Shown here in pieces: positions 27,907-37,175 of a stretch of 64,000 nucleotides of DNA (position 1 is the first letter of the stretch; every line of letters starts with the position of its first letter). The DNA comes from Cellulomonas alba (GTDB lineage Bacteria > Actinomycetota > Actinomycetes > Actinomycetales > Cellulomonadaceae). The notes beneath the pieces were generated by a model. The model was not told where the DNA came from. It saw only the letters and a list, made by a program, of their open reading frames with translations, and made no database searches. Position numbers and translations under genes: made by a program. Location of the stretch: the NCBI RefSeq assembly GCF_030362835.1, contig NZ_JAUCGQ010000001.1, forward strand, positions 2,707,461 through 2,771,460, given 5' to 3'.

Positions 27907-28557
27907 TCACTCGCGGAGCACGCCCGCGAGGTAGTCGGCGGTCTCCGCGACGGCGCGGTCCTCGTCACCCGCGACGATCGCCTCGACGAGCCCGTCGTGC
28001 GTGTCGTGCGCCTGCGTGTCGGTGACGAAGTTGAACCGGATGTTCTCGCCGACGGCGTCGATCAGGTTCTCGTACAGCGTCACGAGCACGGGGTTGCCGG
28101 CGGTGCGGACGATCGTGCGGTGCAGCGCCAGGTCGGTCGCCACCATGCGGTCGAGGTCGCCCGCCGCGTAGGCCTCGGCGCGCTCGTCGCGCACGTCGAT
28201 CAGCGCGGACGCGTCGGTCGCGGTGCGGCGGCGGGCCGCGAGCCGGGCGGCCTCGACCTCGAGCGCGCGGCGCACCTCGACGACGTCGCGCTGCCGCGCG
28301 TCCGCGATCTGCCGGCCCATCGTCACCGCGAGCTCGGACGTCGAGAGCACGTAGGTGCCCGAGCCCTGCCGCCGTGCCAGGAGGCCGGCGTGGACGAGGG
28401 ACTGGACCGCCTCGCGGACGGTGTTCCGCCCGACGCCGAGCAGGTCGACGAGGGCGGGTTCGGGGGGGATGCGGCTGCCGACGGGCCACTCGCCCGAGGC
28501 GATGCGGCTGCGCAGCTCGTCGACCGCGTTGTCGATGAGACCGGTACGACGCGTCAT
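27907..28557 (-). CDS. GntR-family (FadR/FCD subgroup) transcriptional regulator
   Basis: 216 residues. The N-terminal winged helix has the GntR pattern LRSRIASGEWPVGSRIPPEPALVDLLGVGRNTVREAVQ (only partly unusual), read here as LVDLLGVGRNTVREAV for the recognition helix. The C-terminal all-helical FCD ligand domain has metal or ligand positions such as DLALHRTIVRTAGNP and TDTQAHDTHDGLVEAI. Such regulators respond to small organic acids or lipids. It diverges from the adjacent exporter gene across 127 nt, so it probably controls that exporter and itself. ATG start. Confidence 0.9.
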   Translation of the reverse strand: MTRRTGLIDNAVDELRSRIASGEWPVGSRIPPEPALVDLLGVGRNTVREAVQSLVHAGLLARRQGSGTYVLSTSELAVTMGRQIADARQRDVVEVRRALEVEAARLAARRRTATDASALIDVRDERAEAYAAGDLDRMVATDLALHRTIVRTAGNPVLVTLYENLIDAVGENIRFNFVTDTQAHDTHDGLVEAIVAGDEDRAVAETADYLAGVLRE

Positions 28558-28684
28558 CTAGGCTCGCGTTCCAGGCATGCGGAGCAGTCAACACCGCGGG
28601 TCGAGGCGCCGCCAGACCCCGGATCGTGTGAACGCTCCGGCGGCGCGGCCGCCGGCCGAGAGCCCCCACGAGGAGACCGAACGA

Positions 28685-29938
28685 GTGACCGACCCCGTCC
28701 TGGCGCCCTGGCGCGGGCGCCTGGTGGTGCTGGCCGGCGTCGTCCTCGTGGGCCTCAACCTGCGCATCGCGGTCGCCGCCGTCTCGCCGATCCTCGACCT
28801 CGTGCGCGAGGACGTCGCGCTGTCGTCCGCCCAGACCGGGCTGCTCGGCACGATCCCCGTCGTCTCGTTCGCGATCTTCGGCTCGCTCGCCCCGCCGATC
28901 GGCCGCAAGGTCGGACTCGAGCCGACGATGATCGGCGCGCTCCTCCTCTCGGCCGTCGGCGAGCTCGCGCGCGCCGCGGCGCACACCGCCCCCGCGTTCC
29001 TCGCGTGGTCGGTCATCGCGCTCGCGGGCATGGGCATGGGGAACGTGCTGCTGCCGCCGCTCGTCAAGCGCTACTTCCCGGACCGGATCGGGCCCGTCAC
29101 GGCGTCGTACTCGGTGGCGCTCTCGATCAGCACCGCGGTGCCCCCGCTGCTCGCGCACCCGCTCGCCGAGGCCCACGGGTGGCGCGTCGCGATCGGTGTG
29201 TGGGCGTTCGTCGGCGTCGCGGCCGCCGTGCCGTGGGTCGTGGTCGTCGCGCGGTCGATGACAGCCCGCGCGCACCTGCGCGAGCTGCTGCGCCGGGCGC
29301 CCCGCGCCGGGCAGTCGGAGCTGACGACCGCGCCCGCGCCGGGAGTCGCCCGGCTCGTGTGGCGGTCGCCGACCGCGTGGGCGCTCGCCATCACGTTCGC
29401 GATGAACTCGCTCGGCACGTACGTGCTGTTCGCGTGGCTGCCGCAGGTGCTGAGCGACGCGGGGCTGGGCGACGAGGTGGGCGGACGGTGGCTGGCGCTG
29501 TTCGCGATCCTCGGTCTGCCGGCGTCGCTGCTCGCGCCCGTCGCGACCGCCCGGATGCGGAACCCGTTCCCGCTCGTGGTCGGCTTCGTGACCCTGTGGG
29601 CCGCGGGCTACGTCGGCCTGCTCGTGGCGCCCGCGCACGGCACGGCGCTGTGGTGCGTGCTGCTCGGCATCGGCAACGGCACGTTCCCCGTGCTGCTCGC
29701 GCTGATCGGCCTCCGGTCGGCGACGCCGGCGGTCGCCGTGGCGCTCTCGGGGATGGTCCAGGGCGTCGGGTACGCGATCGCCGGGCTCGGGCCGGTCGGC
29801 ATCGGCCTGCTGTACGACGCGACGGGCAGCTGGGACGTGCCGATCGTCGTGCTGCTCGTGCTGCTCGGCGTGCTGGTGGGCGCGGGTTGGCGCGCCTGCC
29901 GGCCGGGTCTGGTGGGCGAGCCCGTCGCCTACCCTTGA
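28685..29938 (+). CDS. CynX/NimT-type MFS transporter
   Basis: 417 residues, twelve predicted helices. It begins GRLVVLAGVVLVGLNLRIAV, the conserved NLR segment of the cyanate-permease/nitroimidazole-resistance MFS branch, and has PIGRKVGLEP after helix 2 and GMGNVLLPPLVKRYFPDR in helix 4. Substrate unknown (the branch includes cyanate, nitroimidazole and acid anion carriers). The GTG at 28685 begins the conserved part and follows GAGGAGA about 14 nt upstream; longer starts are possible. The divergent GntR regulator is its likely controller. argS begins 3 nt after its stop from its own promoter. Confidence 0.87.
   Translation: MTDPVLAPWRGRLVVLAGVVLVGLNLRIAVAAVSPILDLVREDVALSSAQTGLLGTIPVVSFAIFGSLAPPIGRKVGLEPTMIGALLLSAVGELARAAAHTAPAFLAWSVIALAGMGMGNVLLPPLVKRYFPDRIGPVTASYSVALSISTAVPPLLAHPLAEAHGWRVAIGVWAFVGVAAAVPWVVVVARSMTARAHLRELLRRAPRAGQSELTTAPAPGVARLVWRSPTAWALAITFAMNSLGTYVLFAWLPQVLSDAGLGDEVGGRWLALFAILGLPASLLAPVATARMRNPFPLVVGFVTLWAAGYVGLLVAPAHGTALWCVLLGIGNGTFPVLLALIGLRSATPAVAVALSGMVQGVGYAIAGLGPVGIGLLYDATGSWDVPIVVLLVLLGVLVGAGWRACRPGLVGEPVAYP
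29930..29935 (+). promoter_or_regulatory. Candidate -10 box (TACCCT) of argS
   Basis: TACCCT ends exactly 6 nt before the GTG start of argS, overlapping the last codons of the transporter gene. Same sequence and spacing as at the cyclase gene. Confidence 0.5.
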
Positions 29939-29941
29939 CGT

Positions 29942-31624
29942 GTGACCCCCGATCAGCTCGCCGCGGCGCTGCGCGCCGCCCTCGTGCAGGCCGTCGACGA
30001 CGGCACGTTCGCTCTCGACCCCGCGCAGATCCCGGCGACCGTGCACCTCGAGCGACCCCGCCAGCGCGAGCACGGCGACTGGGCCACGAACGTCGCGATG
30101 CAGCTCGCGAAGAAGGCCGGCACGAACCCGCGAGCCTTGGCCGAGGAGCTCGCGAAGCGCGTGACGGCGGTCCCGGGCGTCGCGGCCGTCGACGTCGCAG
30201 GTCCGGGGTTCCTCAACATCCGCCTCGACGCGGCCGCGGCGGGCGAGCTCGCGCGGTCGGTCGTCGAGCAGGGCGCGGCCTACGGCCGCGGTGACGGACT
30301 CGCGGGCGTGCGGATCAACCTCGAGTTCGTCTCGGCGAACCCGACCGGCCCGCTCCACATCGGCGGCGTGCGCTGGGCGGCCGTCGGCGACAGCCTCGCG
30401 CGCGTGCTCCAGGCGTCGGGCGCCGACGTCACGCGCGAGTACTACTTCAACGACCACGGCGCGCAGATCGACCGCTTCGCGCGCTCGTTGCTCGCCCGCG
30501 CGCGTGGCCTCGCGGCGCCCGAGGACGGGTACGGCGGTCAGTACATCTCCGACATCGCCGACCAGGTGATCGCGGACGCTGCCGCAGCGGGCGAGCCCGA
30601 CCCGCGGACCCTGCCCGACGCCGAGGCGACCGAGGCGTTCCGCGCGCGCGGCGTCGAGCTGATGTTCGGCGAGATCAAGACGTCGCTGCACGACTTCGGC
30701 GTCGACTTCGACGTCTACTTCCACGAGGACTCGCTGCACGAGTCGGGCGCCGTGGACCACGCCGTCGCGCGGCTGCGCGAGCTCGGCCACGTCTTCGACG
30801 CCGACGGCGCGACGTGGTTGCGCACCACCGACTTCGGCGACGACAAGGACCGCGTCGTCATCAAGTCCGACGGCGAGGCGGCGTACATCGCGGGCGACAT
30901 CGCGTACTACCTCGACAAGCGCGAGCGCGGCTTCGACCGTGTCGTGATCATGCTGGGCGCGGACCACCACGGGTACATCGGCCGCATGATGGCCGTCTGC
31001 GCCGCGTTCGGGGACACGCCGCACGTCAACCTCGAGATCCTCATCGGCCAGCTCGTGAACCTCGTGAAGGACGGGCAGCCCGTCCGCATGAGCAAGCGCG
31101 CGGGCACGGTCCTGACGATCGACGACCTCGTCGGCACGGTCGGCGTCGACGCCGCGCGGTACGCGCTCGCGCGCTCGTCGGCGGACTCGTCGATCGACCT
31201 CGACCTCGACCTGCTGGCGTCGGCGAAGAACGAGAACCCCGTGTACTACGTCCAGTACGCGCACGCCCGCACCGCCGCCGTGGGTCGGAACGCGGCCGAC
31301 GCCGGCGTCCGGCGCGAGGACGGCTTCGACGCGAGCCTCCTGGACGACGAGAGCGAGGCGACCCTGCTCGGGCTGCTCGCCGACTTCCCGCGGATCGTGG
31401 CCCAGGCCGCCGAGCTGCGCGAGCCGCACCGGGTCGCGCGGTACCTCGAGGACGTCGCCGGCGCGTACCACAAGTGGTACGACAAGAAGCGCCGCGTCGT
31501 GCCGTTCGGCGACGAGGAGGTCACCGACGCGCACCGCACGCGGCTGTGGCTGAACGACGCGACCCGCCAGGTGTTCGCGAACGGGCTGGGGCTGCTCGGG
31601 GTCAGCGCCCCGGAGCGCATGTGA
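29942..31624 (+). CDS. argS: Arginyl-tRNA synthetase
   Basis: 560 residues, class I synthetase that charges tRNA-Arg. Visible: N-terminal add-1 domain, the HIGH motif in [12 protein letters not shown], the [10 protein letters not shown] segment, [11 protein letters not shown], the RMSKRAG loop in place of KMSKS, and the C-terminal anticodon-binding domain ending in [13 protein letters not shown] start with a -10 box immediately upstream. Its TGA overlaps the lysA GTG by 4 nt (GTGA), so lysA is translated in step, as in other actinobacteria where argS-lysA are paired. Confidence 0.97.
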   Translation: MTPDQLAAALRAALVQAVDDGTFALDPAQIPATVHLERPRQREHGDWATNVAMQLAKKAGTNPRALAEELAKRVTAVPGVAAVDVAGPGFLNIRLDAAAAGELARSVVEQGAAYGRGDGLAGVRINLEFVSANPTGPLHIGGVRWAAVGDSLARVLQASGADVTREYYFNDHGAQIDRFARSLLARARGLAAPEDGYGGQYISDIADQVIADAAAAGEPDPRTLPDAEATEAFRARGVELMFGEIKTSLHDFGVDFDVYFHEDSLHESGAVDHAVARLRELGHVFDADGATWLRTTDFGDDKDRVVIKSDGEAAYIAGDIAYYLDKRERGFDRVVIMLGADHHGYIGRMMAVCAAFGDTPHVNLEILIGQLVNLVKDGQPVRMSKRAGTVLTIDDLVGTVGVDAARYALARSSADSSIDLDLDLLASAKNENPVYYVQYAHARTAAVGRNAADAGVRREDGFDASLLDDESEATLLGLLADFPRIVAQAAELREPHRVARYLEDVAGAYHKWYDKKRRVVPFGDEEVTDAHRTRLWLNDATRQVFANGLGLLGVSAPERM

Positions 31625-31782
31625 GCGCGCCGGAGGGCGCGGAGCGGCCGCAGGTTCGCGAGCAGACGGGCACAGCGAGCGCGCCGGAGGGCGCGGAGCG
31701 GCCGCAGGTTCGCGAGCAGACGGGCACGGTGAGCGCGCCGGAGGGCGCGGAGCGGCCGCAGGTTCGCGAGCAGACGGGCACC
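31621..31782 (+). repeat. Three exact 54-bp tandem repeats forming the start of lysA
   Basis: Units begin at 31621, 31675 and 31729; they are identical except for one or two bases at the junctions. Each codes for 18 residues ([18 protein letters not shown]). Units 1 and 3 begin with GTG, unit 2 with GCG. The array starts on the argS stop codon. Confidence 0.97.
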
Positions 31783-33156
31783 CTGGCGGGGGCCGGGACC
31801 TGCGGCGAGCCGTGGTCGCGCGGGGTCGCGCGTGACGAGGCCGGCGCGCTGACCGTCGCGGGTGTCCCGGTCGCGGAGCTCGCCGAGCGGTTCGGCACAC
31901 CCGCGTACGTGCTCGACGAGGACGACCTGCGCGAGCGCGCGCGCGCGTACCGACGCGCGTTCGAGGCGGCGTTCGCCGAGTTCGGCGCCGGTGTCGACGT
32001 GTACTACGCGGGCAAGGCGTTCCTCTCGGTCGCGGTCGCCCGCTGGGTCCACGAGGAGGGCCTCCGCGTCGACACCGCCTCGGGCGGCGAGCTCGCGGTG
32101 GCCCTGCGGGCGGGCGTCCCCGGCGCGGACATCGGGCTGCACGGCAACAACAAGTCGGACGACGAGCTGCGCCAGGCGCTCGCCGCGGGCGTGGGCCGGA
32201 TCATCGTCGACTCGCTCGTCGAGGTGGACCGCGTCGCGGACCTCGCGGCGGCGGCGGGCGTCGTCGCGCCGGTGATGGTCCGCGTCACGACCGGCGTGCA
32301 CGCCGGCGGCCACGAGTTCATCTCGACCGCGCACGAGGACCAGAAGTTCGGTCTCTCGATCGCCGCGGGCGGGGACGAGCAGGGCAGCGACAGCCCCGCG
32401 ATGCGCGGCCTGCTCGCCGTCCTCGCGCGCCCCGAGCTGCGCCTGCTCGGCATCCACTCGCACATCGGCTCGCAGATCCTCGACCCCAGCGGGTTCGAGG
32501 TCGCGGCCGCCGCGGTGCTCCGCCTGCGCGCCGACCTCGCCGAGCGGTCGGGCGTGCTGGTGGCCGAGGTCGACCTCGGCGGCGGCTACGGCATCGCCTA
32601 CCTGCCGGGCGAGGTCGCGCTCGACGCCGACCGGATCGCCAAGGACGTCGCGTCGTCGGTCGCCGCGAGCGCCGCGGAGCTCGGCACGCCGCTGCCGCGG
32701 TTCTCGATCGAGCCGGGCCGCGCGATCGTCGGCCCCGCGGGCCTGACGCTGTACACGGTCGGCACGGTCAAGCCCGTGCGCCTCGACGACGACCGCACGC
32801 GCCTGTACGTCTCGGTCGACGGCGGCATGAGCGACAACATCCGGCCCGCGCTGTACGGCGCGCGCTACCACGCGGAGCTCGCGAGCCGGACCTCGGACGC
32901 CGAGCCGGTGCTCGCGCGCGTCGTCGGCAAGCACTGCGAGAGCGGCGACATCGTGGTCCACGAGGTCGACCTCCCAGCCGACGTGCGCGCCGGCGACCTG
33001 CTCGCGGTGCCGGCGACGGGCGCGTACGGCCGGTCGATGGCGTCGAACTACAACCTGCTGACGCGTCCGCCGGTTGTGGCGGTGCGCGGCGGCCAGGCCC
33101 GGACGCTCGTCCGGCGCGAGACCGTCGACGACCTGCTGGCACTCGACCAGGGGTGA
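31621..33156 (+). CDS. lysA: Diaminopimelate decarboxylase with repeat-built N-terminus
   Basis: 511 residues; PLP enzyme for the last step of lysine synthesis. Fold III signs: PLP-lysine in [39 protein letters not shown], the phosphate-binding [18 protein letters not shown], and the partner-subunit Cys in GKHCESGD. The first 54 residues are three copies of one 18-residue unit, followed by a linker before the conserved [13 protein letters not shown]. The start at 31621 has a GGAG 8 nt before it and overlaps argS; the GTG of the third unit (31729) would give a shorter, still functional enzyme. Confidence 0.93.
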   Translation: MSAPEGAERPQVREQTGTASAPEGAERPQVREQTGTVSAPEGAERPQVREQTGTLAGAGTCGEPWSRGVARDEAGALTVAGVPVAELAERFGTPAYVLDEDDLRERARAYRRAFEAAFAEFGAGVDVYYAGKAFLSVAVARWVHEEGLRVDTASGGELAVALRAGVPGADIGLHGNNKSDDELRQALAAGVGRIIVDSLVEVDRVADLAAAAGVVAPVMVRVTTGVHAGGHEFISTAHEDQKFGLSIAAGGDEQGSDSPAMRGLLAVLARPELRLLGIHSHIGSQILDPSGFEVAAAAVLRLRADLAERSGVLVAEVDLGGGYGIAYLPGEVALDADRIAKDVASSVAASAAELGTPLPRFSIEPGRAIVGPAGLTLYTVGTVKPVRLDDDRTRLYVSVDGGMSDNIRPALYGARYHAELASRTSDAEPVLARVVGKHCESGDIVVHEVDLPADVRAGDLLAVPATGAYGRSMASNYNLLTRPPVVAVRGGQARTLVRRETVDDLLALDQG

Positions 33157-33215
33157 GGCGACCGGCCGGGCGGCGGTGAGCCGCGTCCGGCCGTGCTCGA
33201 CGAGGCTGGGCCGGA

Positions 33216-33251
33216 GGCGGCGCGGTCGGGGTTTCTCCCGGCCGCGCCGTC
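33216..33251 (+). terminator. Hairpin terminator of argS-lysA
   Basis: A 15-bp stem with two wobble pairs (33216-33230 with 33237-33251) around the loop GTTTCT, 60 nt past the lysA stop. Confidence 0.8.
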
Positions 33252-33461
33252 TCCCGTTTCCGCTCGCCGGGACACGGGCCGCGACCATTCGCGGAATAGT
33301 TCAGCGCGCGATCATTCCCACGAGATGGCCAAGGTTTCCTCGTGAATTGCTCACGCATTCCCAAAGGTCCCGGAAAGTTCACCAAGAGTCAGTCCAGAAT
33401 TGTCTCGGCATTCCGCACGGCGGCCCCGGCCGCCCGATTCCGAAGGGCTGAAACGGAACCG
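33252..33461 (+). promoter_or_regulatory. Comparatively AT-rich upstream region of the Ig-repeat gene
   Basis: About 210 nt without a gene, clearly lower in GC than the surroundings (stretches such as GAATTGCTCACGCATTCC). No classic ribosome site is seen right before the ATG; a weak GGAACC lies 5 nt upstream. Probably promoter and untranslated leader; a -10 candidate could not be placed with confidence. Confidence 0.4.
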
Positions 33462-35708
33462 ATGACGAACACTCGAACGACGACGTGCCGCCGCCGCGTG
33501 GCGACGACCCTGGCGGGCTCGGTAGCGCTCGCCCTCGCGGCGACGGCCTTCACCGCGATCCCCTCCCAGGCGGCCGAAGGCCGGCCTCTCACCGCATCCA
33601 CCGTCGCGAGCCTCCAGGCCGGCGGTGTCCTCCCCAAGATCAGCAAGAAGCCGACCCTCGACGGCAGCAAGAGCCTCTCCGACCAGGACGGATGGTCCTT
33701 CGCGACCAACGCCGGCGTCGACTTCGCCGTGAACGCCGACGGCGAGCTGCGCCTCTCGAACGCCACGACGAGCGGCGTCATCGACCAGCTGGTGTCGCCG
33801 GCGCTCGACGTCCCCGCGAGCGAGTCGGCCGGCTACGACCGCTTCGACGCCGAGTTCACCGTGGCGTCCGCGACGGGCGGCTTCCAGCCGGGCCTCCGTA
33901 TCGAGGTCGCACCCGACAACGGCCACGGCTCGCGCTCCGGTGGCACGTTCACGCTGTGGCACAACCCGGCCACCGAGAAGCTCGAGATCGGTGCCGTCTG
34001 GTCGAACCCCCAGGGTGGCTGGTCGAACACGACGCTCGCTGCCGTCGACCCGACGCAGGCGCACACGATCAGGATCTCCGAGCGCTTCGTGGTGAACGGC
34101 ACGGATGTCGCCGACGTCTACGTCGACGGCGCGTTCGCCGGCCGCGTCGGCACCTACGAGAGGTACGAAGGCAGCGGCCAGGGGAGCATCAGCTCGCTCC
34201 TGTTCCGCGCGTCGCAGGCCGTGCCGAACGCGTCCGGAGCCGACTGGGACGTGCAGCCTGCCGTCCCCGGCACCGAGGGCGCCGGCTTCCTGATCAGCGA
34301 CCTCAGCTACTCGGCGGAGGCCACGGAGGCGCGCTCGCTGAACCGGGTCGCGGTCACCGCCGCGTCCCACGTGAAGTCGCTCGACTTCTTCCAGGTGGAC
34401 GAGACCAGGTCCGCCGGCCACAACGAGCTGACCGCCGACGGACTGCACGTCTGGACCGACGACAGCTCGAGCAACGCCAAGGCCGCGATGTACCGCGCGC
34501 TCCCGAAGGCCATGCCGCTCGCCGAGGTCGGTCAGCCGACCATGACGTTCGCGGACGGCGCCACGGGCGCCCTGCCCGGCCTGCAGCTGGGCATCGACCG
34601 TGACGGCAACGGCACGTGGGACGGCTACCTCGTGCAGGAGGGCGACACCTACGGCGGCGGCACCTGGTGGACCAACAAGGACTACTTCGGCGTGCCGTCG
34701 GGCGGCGGCTACGCGTCGCTCGGCACGCTCGACGACTACCTGACGGCCAACCCGCAGGCGCAGGTCCTGTCCTTCGGCTACTCGCTCGGCTCGGGCGTCC
34801 AGGGCGATGCCACGATCTCCTCGATCACCGTCGCCAACACCAGGTACACGTTCGCCAAGGAGATCGCGTCCTCGGTGTCGGCGTCGCCGGTCAAGCAGGT
34901 CGCGGGCGCGACCGCCGTCCTCCCGGTCGTCGTCAACCCGGGCGCGTCGACCGGGACCGTCACGGTCACGAAGGGCTCGACGACGCTCGGCACCGCGTCG
35001 GTCGTGAACGGCAAGGCGAACGTCACGCTCGCCGCCGGCAAACTCGCGGTCGGCGCGCACACCGTTCAGGTGGCCTACTCCGGCTCGAGCACGACCGCGG
35101 CGAGCACGACCACGGCCAAGGTCACCGTCTCGAAGTCGGCGGCCACGATGTCGGCGAAGTGGTCGAGCGCACGCTACGGCACTGCCGCGACGGTCGACGT
35201 GACGGTCAAGGGTGCGGCGGGCGACGCGACCGGCAAGGTCGAGGTCCGCGAGGGCAGCAAGGTGCTCGCCACCAAGACGCTCGCGAACGGCAAGGCCACG
35301 GTGTCGCTGCCGAAGTCGCTCTCGGTCGGCAAGCACCCGCTGAGCCTGCGCTACCTGGGTAGCTCGACCGTCGACGCGAAGTCGGCGTCGAAGACGCTGA
35401 CGGTCTCCAAGGCCACGAGCAAGTCGGCCGTGAAGCTGTCGTCGTCGAAGGTCAAGCCCAGCCAGCGGGCGAAGACCACCGTGACCGTCACCGCGCCGAA
35501 CCTCAAGCCGAACGGCAAGGCGACGATCGTGATCCAGTCGCAGAGCGGCAAGGTCGTGAACGTCGACGTCACGGTCAAGAACGGCAAGGTCACCAAGTCC
35601 CTGCCGCGACTGCTGGCCGGCAGGTACAAGGTGAGCGTCACGTTCGCCGGGTCCTCGACGATCTCCTCGTCGACCAGCGCGGCGAGCAACCTCACCGTGA
35701 CGTGGTGA
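33462..35708 (+). CDS. Secreted multi-domain protein with C-terminal Ig-like repeats
   Basis: 748 residues. Signal peptide of about 37 residues (RRR followed by a hydrophobic core, cleavage after SQA). Residues about 60-460 hold two beta-rich halves of unknown family, with carbohydrate-binding or concanavalin-like appearance (GGFQPGLRIEVAPDNGHG, FTLWHNPATEKLEIG, and the Asp-rich GIDRDGNGTWDGY). Three Ig-like repeats follow (about 466-557, 558-652, 653-748), Ser/Thr/Lys/Val-rich. No sortase motif or membrane anchor, so the protein is secreted or loosely wall-bound. It separates lysA from hom, which are neighbours in other actinobacteria. Function unknown. Confidence 0.85.
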   Translation: MTNTRTTTCRRRVATTLAGSVALALAATAFTAIPSQAAEGRPLTASTVASLQAGGVLPKISKKPTLDGSKSLSDQDGWSFATNAGVDFAVNADGELRLSNATTSGVIDQLVSPALDVPASESAGYDRFDAEFTVASATGGFQPGLRIEVAPDNGHGSRSGGTFTLWHNPATEKLEIGAVWSNPQGGWSNTTLAAVDPTQAHTIRISERFVVNGTDVADVYVDGAFAGRVGTYERYEGSGQGSISSLLFRASQAVPNASGADWDVQPAVPGTEGAGFLISDLSYSAEATEARSLNRVAVTAASHVKSLDFFQVDETRSAGHNELTADGLHVWTDDSSSNAKAAMYRALPKAMPLAEVGQPTMTFADGATGALPGLQLGIDRDGNGTWDGYLVQEGDTYGGGTWWTNKDYFGVPSGGGYASLGTLDDYLTANPQAQVLSFGYSLGSGVQGDATISSITVANTRYTFAKEIASSVSASPVKQVAGATAVLPVVVNPGASTGTVTVTKGSTTLGTASVVNGKANVTLAAGKLAVGAHTVQVAYSGSSTTAASTTTAKVTVSKSAATMSAKWSSARYGTAATVDVTVKGAAGDATGKVEVREGSKVLATKTLANGKATVSLPKSLSVGKHPLSLRYLGSSTVDAKSASKTLTVSKATSKSAVKLSSSKVKPSQRAKTTVTVTAPNLKPNGKATIVIQSQSGKVVNVDVTVKNGKVTKSLPRLLAGRYKVSVTFAGSSTISSSTSAASNLTVTW

Positions 35709-35732
35709 TCGTCCGCCAGCCGCGATGACCAC

Positions 35733-35769
35733 GGCGGGGCGGTCCGGGTTGCTCCCGGGCCGCCCCGTC
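35733..35769 (+). terminator. Hairpin terminator of the Ig-repeat gene
   Basis: A 16-bp stem with wobble pairs (35733-35748 with 35754-35769) and loop TTGCT, 24 nt past the stop. Its sequence closely resembles the lysA terminator at 33216. Confidence 0.8.
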
Positions 35770-35792
35770 CTCCATCCCGTGTCGCCGCGTCG

Positions 35793-35832
35793 CTGGACGG
35801 CCCACGGACGCGCGGCCGTCCAGCCCTATCCT
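35793..35832 (+). promoter_or_regulatory. Promoter of hom-thrC-thrB with a 10-bp inverted repeat
   Basis: CTGGACGGCC (35793-35802) and its exact complement (35814-35823), 11 nt apart, lie just before the -10 box TATCCT (35827-35832). The repeat covers the expected -35 region, so it looks like an operator. The start codon follows 35 nt later. Confidence 0.6.
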
Positions 35833-35867
35833 TGGCGCGTCAGTCCCCACCCCTCGGAGGTCTCGTC

Positions 35868-37175
35868 GTGCCCGACTCGCTGCGCGTCGCCCTGCTCGGC
35901 TGCGGCGTCGTCGGGACGCAGGTCGCGCGCATCCTGACGACGGACGCGGACGACCTCGCGGCGCGGGTGGGTGCGCCCCTCCAGCTCGCGGGCATCGCGG
36001 TGCGCAACCTCGAGGCGGAGCGCGACGCGTCGATCGACCCCGCGTGGCTGACCACCGACGCCGAGGCGCTCGTCGACGGGGCCGACGTCGTCGTCGAGCT
36101 CATGGGCGGCATCGAGCCGGCGCGCACGCTGATCCTGCGCGCGCTCGCGAAGGGCGCCGCGGTGGTCACCGCCAACAAGGCGCTGCTCGCGCAGCACGGC
36201 CCGACGCTCTTCGAGGCCGCCGACGCCGCGGGCGCCGACCTCTACTTCGAGGCCGCGGTCGCGGGGGCCATCCCGATCGTCCGGCCGGTGCGCGAGTCGC
36301 TGGCAGGCGACCGGGTGCGGCGCGTGCTCGGCATCGTCAACGGCACCACCAACTACGTGCTCGACCGCATGGCGACCGAGGGCCTCGACCTCGACCAGGT
36401 CGTCAAGGAGGCGCAGGCGCTCGGCTACGCCGAGGCCGACCCGACGGCCGACGTCGAGGGCTACGACGCCGCCGCGAAGGCCGCCATCCTCGCGAGCCTC
36501 GCGTTCCACACGCGCGTGAGCCTCGACGACGTCGACCGCGAGGGCATCACCGGCATCAGCGCGGAGGACGTCGACTGGGCGCGCCGCCAGGGCTACGTCA
36601 TCAAGCTCCTCGCCGTCGCCGAGCGCTACGACGACGGTCCGGACGCGCCGGGCGTCCAGGTGCGGGTGCACCCCGCGCTCGTGCCCGAGGCGCACCCGCT
36701 CGCGGGCGTGCGCGGCGCGTTCAACGCGGTGTTCGTCGAGGCGGAGGCCGCGGGCGAGCTCATGTTCTACGGCCGCGGCGCGGGCGGCGTCCCGACGGCG
36801 TCGGCCGTGCTGGGCGACGTCGTCTCGGTCGCGCGCCACCGCGTGCTCGGCGGGAAGGGGCCGGTCGAGTCGTCGTACGCGGCGCTCCCCGTGCTGCCCG
36901 CGACCGCGGCGCGCACCCGCTTCCAGCTGCGCCTCGAGGTCGTCGACCGGCCGGGCGTGCTCGCCCAGGTCGCGGCGGTCCTGGCCGGCCAGGACGTCTC
37001 GATCGAGGCGGTCCAGCAGACGCCCGCGCCCGACGGGATCGGCGCCGAGGCCGCGACGCTCGTCATCACCACGCACGTCACCACCGAGCTCGCGCTGCGC
37101 GTGACGGCCGAGGCGCTGGGGAGCCTCGACGTCGTGCGGCGCGTCGTGTCCGTCCTGAGAGTCGAGGGAGCCTGA
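35868..37175 (+). CDS. hom: Homoserine dehydrogenase
   Basis: 435 residues; reduces aspartate semialdehyde to homoserine, the branch to threonine and methionine. Visible: Rossmann motif [40 protein letters not shown], the signature [14 protein letters not shown] with [21 protein letters not shown], and a C-terminal ACT domain ([21 protein letters not shown]) that normally gives threonine feedback. The GTG at 35868 is behind TCGGAGG; an upstream TTG frame lacks homology. Shares one base with the thrC start (TGATG). Confidence 0.97.
   Translation: MPDSLRVALLGCGVVGTQVARILTTDADDLAARVGAPLQLAGIAVRNLEAERDASIDPAWLTTDAEALVDGADVVVELMGGIEPARTLILRALAKGAAVVTANKALLAQHGPTLFEAADAAGADLYFEAAVAGAIPIVRPVRESLAGDRVRRVLGIVNGTTNYVLDRMATEGLDLDQVVKEAQALGYAEADPTADVEGYDAAAKAAILASLAFHTRVSLDDVDREGITGISAEDVDWARRQGYVIKLLAVAERYDDGPDAPGVQVRVHPALVPEAHPLAGVRGAFNAVFVEAEAAGELMFYGRGAGGVPTASAVLGDVVSVARHRVLGGKGPVESSYAALPVLPATAARTRFQLRLEVVDRPGVLAQVAAVLAGQDVSIEAVQQTPAPDGIGAEAATLVITTHVTTELALRVTAEALGSLDVVRRVVSVLRVEGA

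Noticed and set aside
31621..31782. Possible CRISPR or integron-type array
   Set aside because: Three contiguous in-frame 54-bp copies with no spacers; it is a coding tandem repeat.
27965..31900. 1311-codon minus-strand frame across the GntR, transporter and argS genes
   Set aside because: Composition is Arg/Asp/His/Ala shadow of known genes; only the GntR gene in this region is real on that strand, and it is in another frame.
33157..33215. Terminator formed by CCGGCCGGGCGGCGGTGAGC right after lysA
   Set aside because: The fold is imperfect; the hairpin at 33216-33251 is far stronger.
35770..35867. Threonine attenuator leader peptide before hom
   Set aside because: No short frame with threonine/isoleucine codons or paired alternative hairpins could be found.
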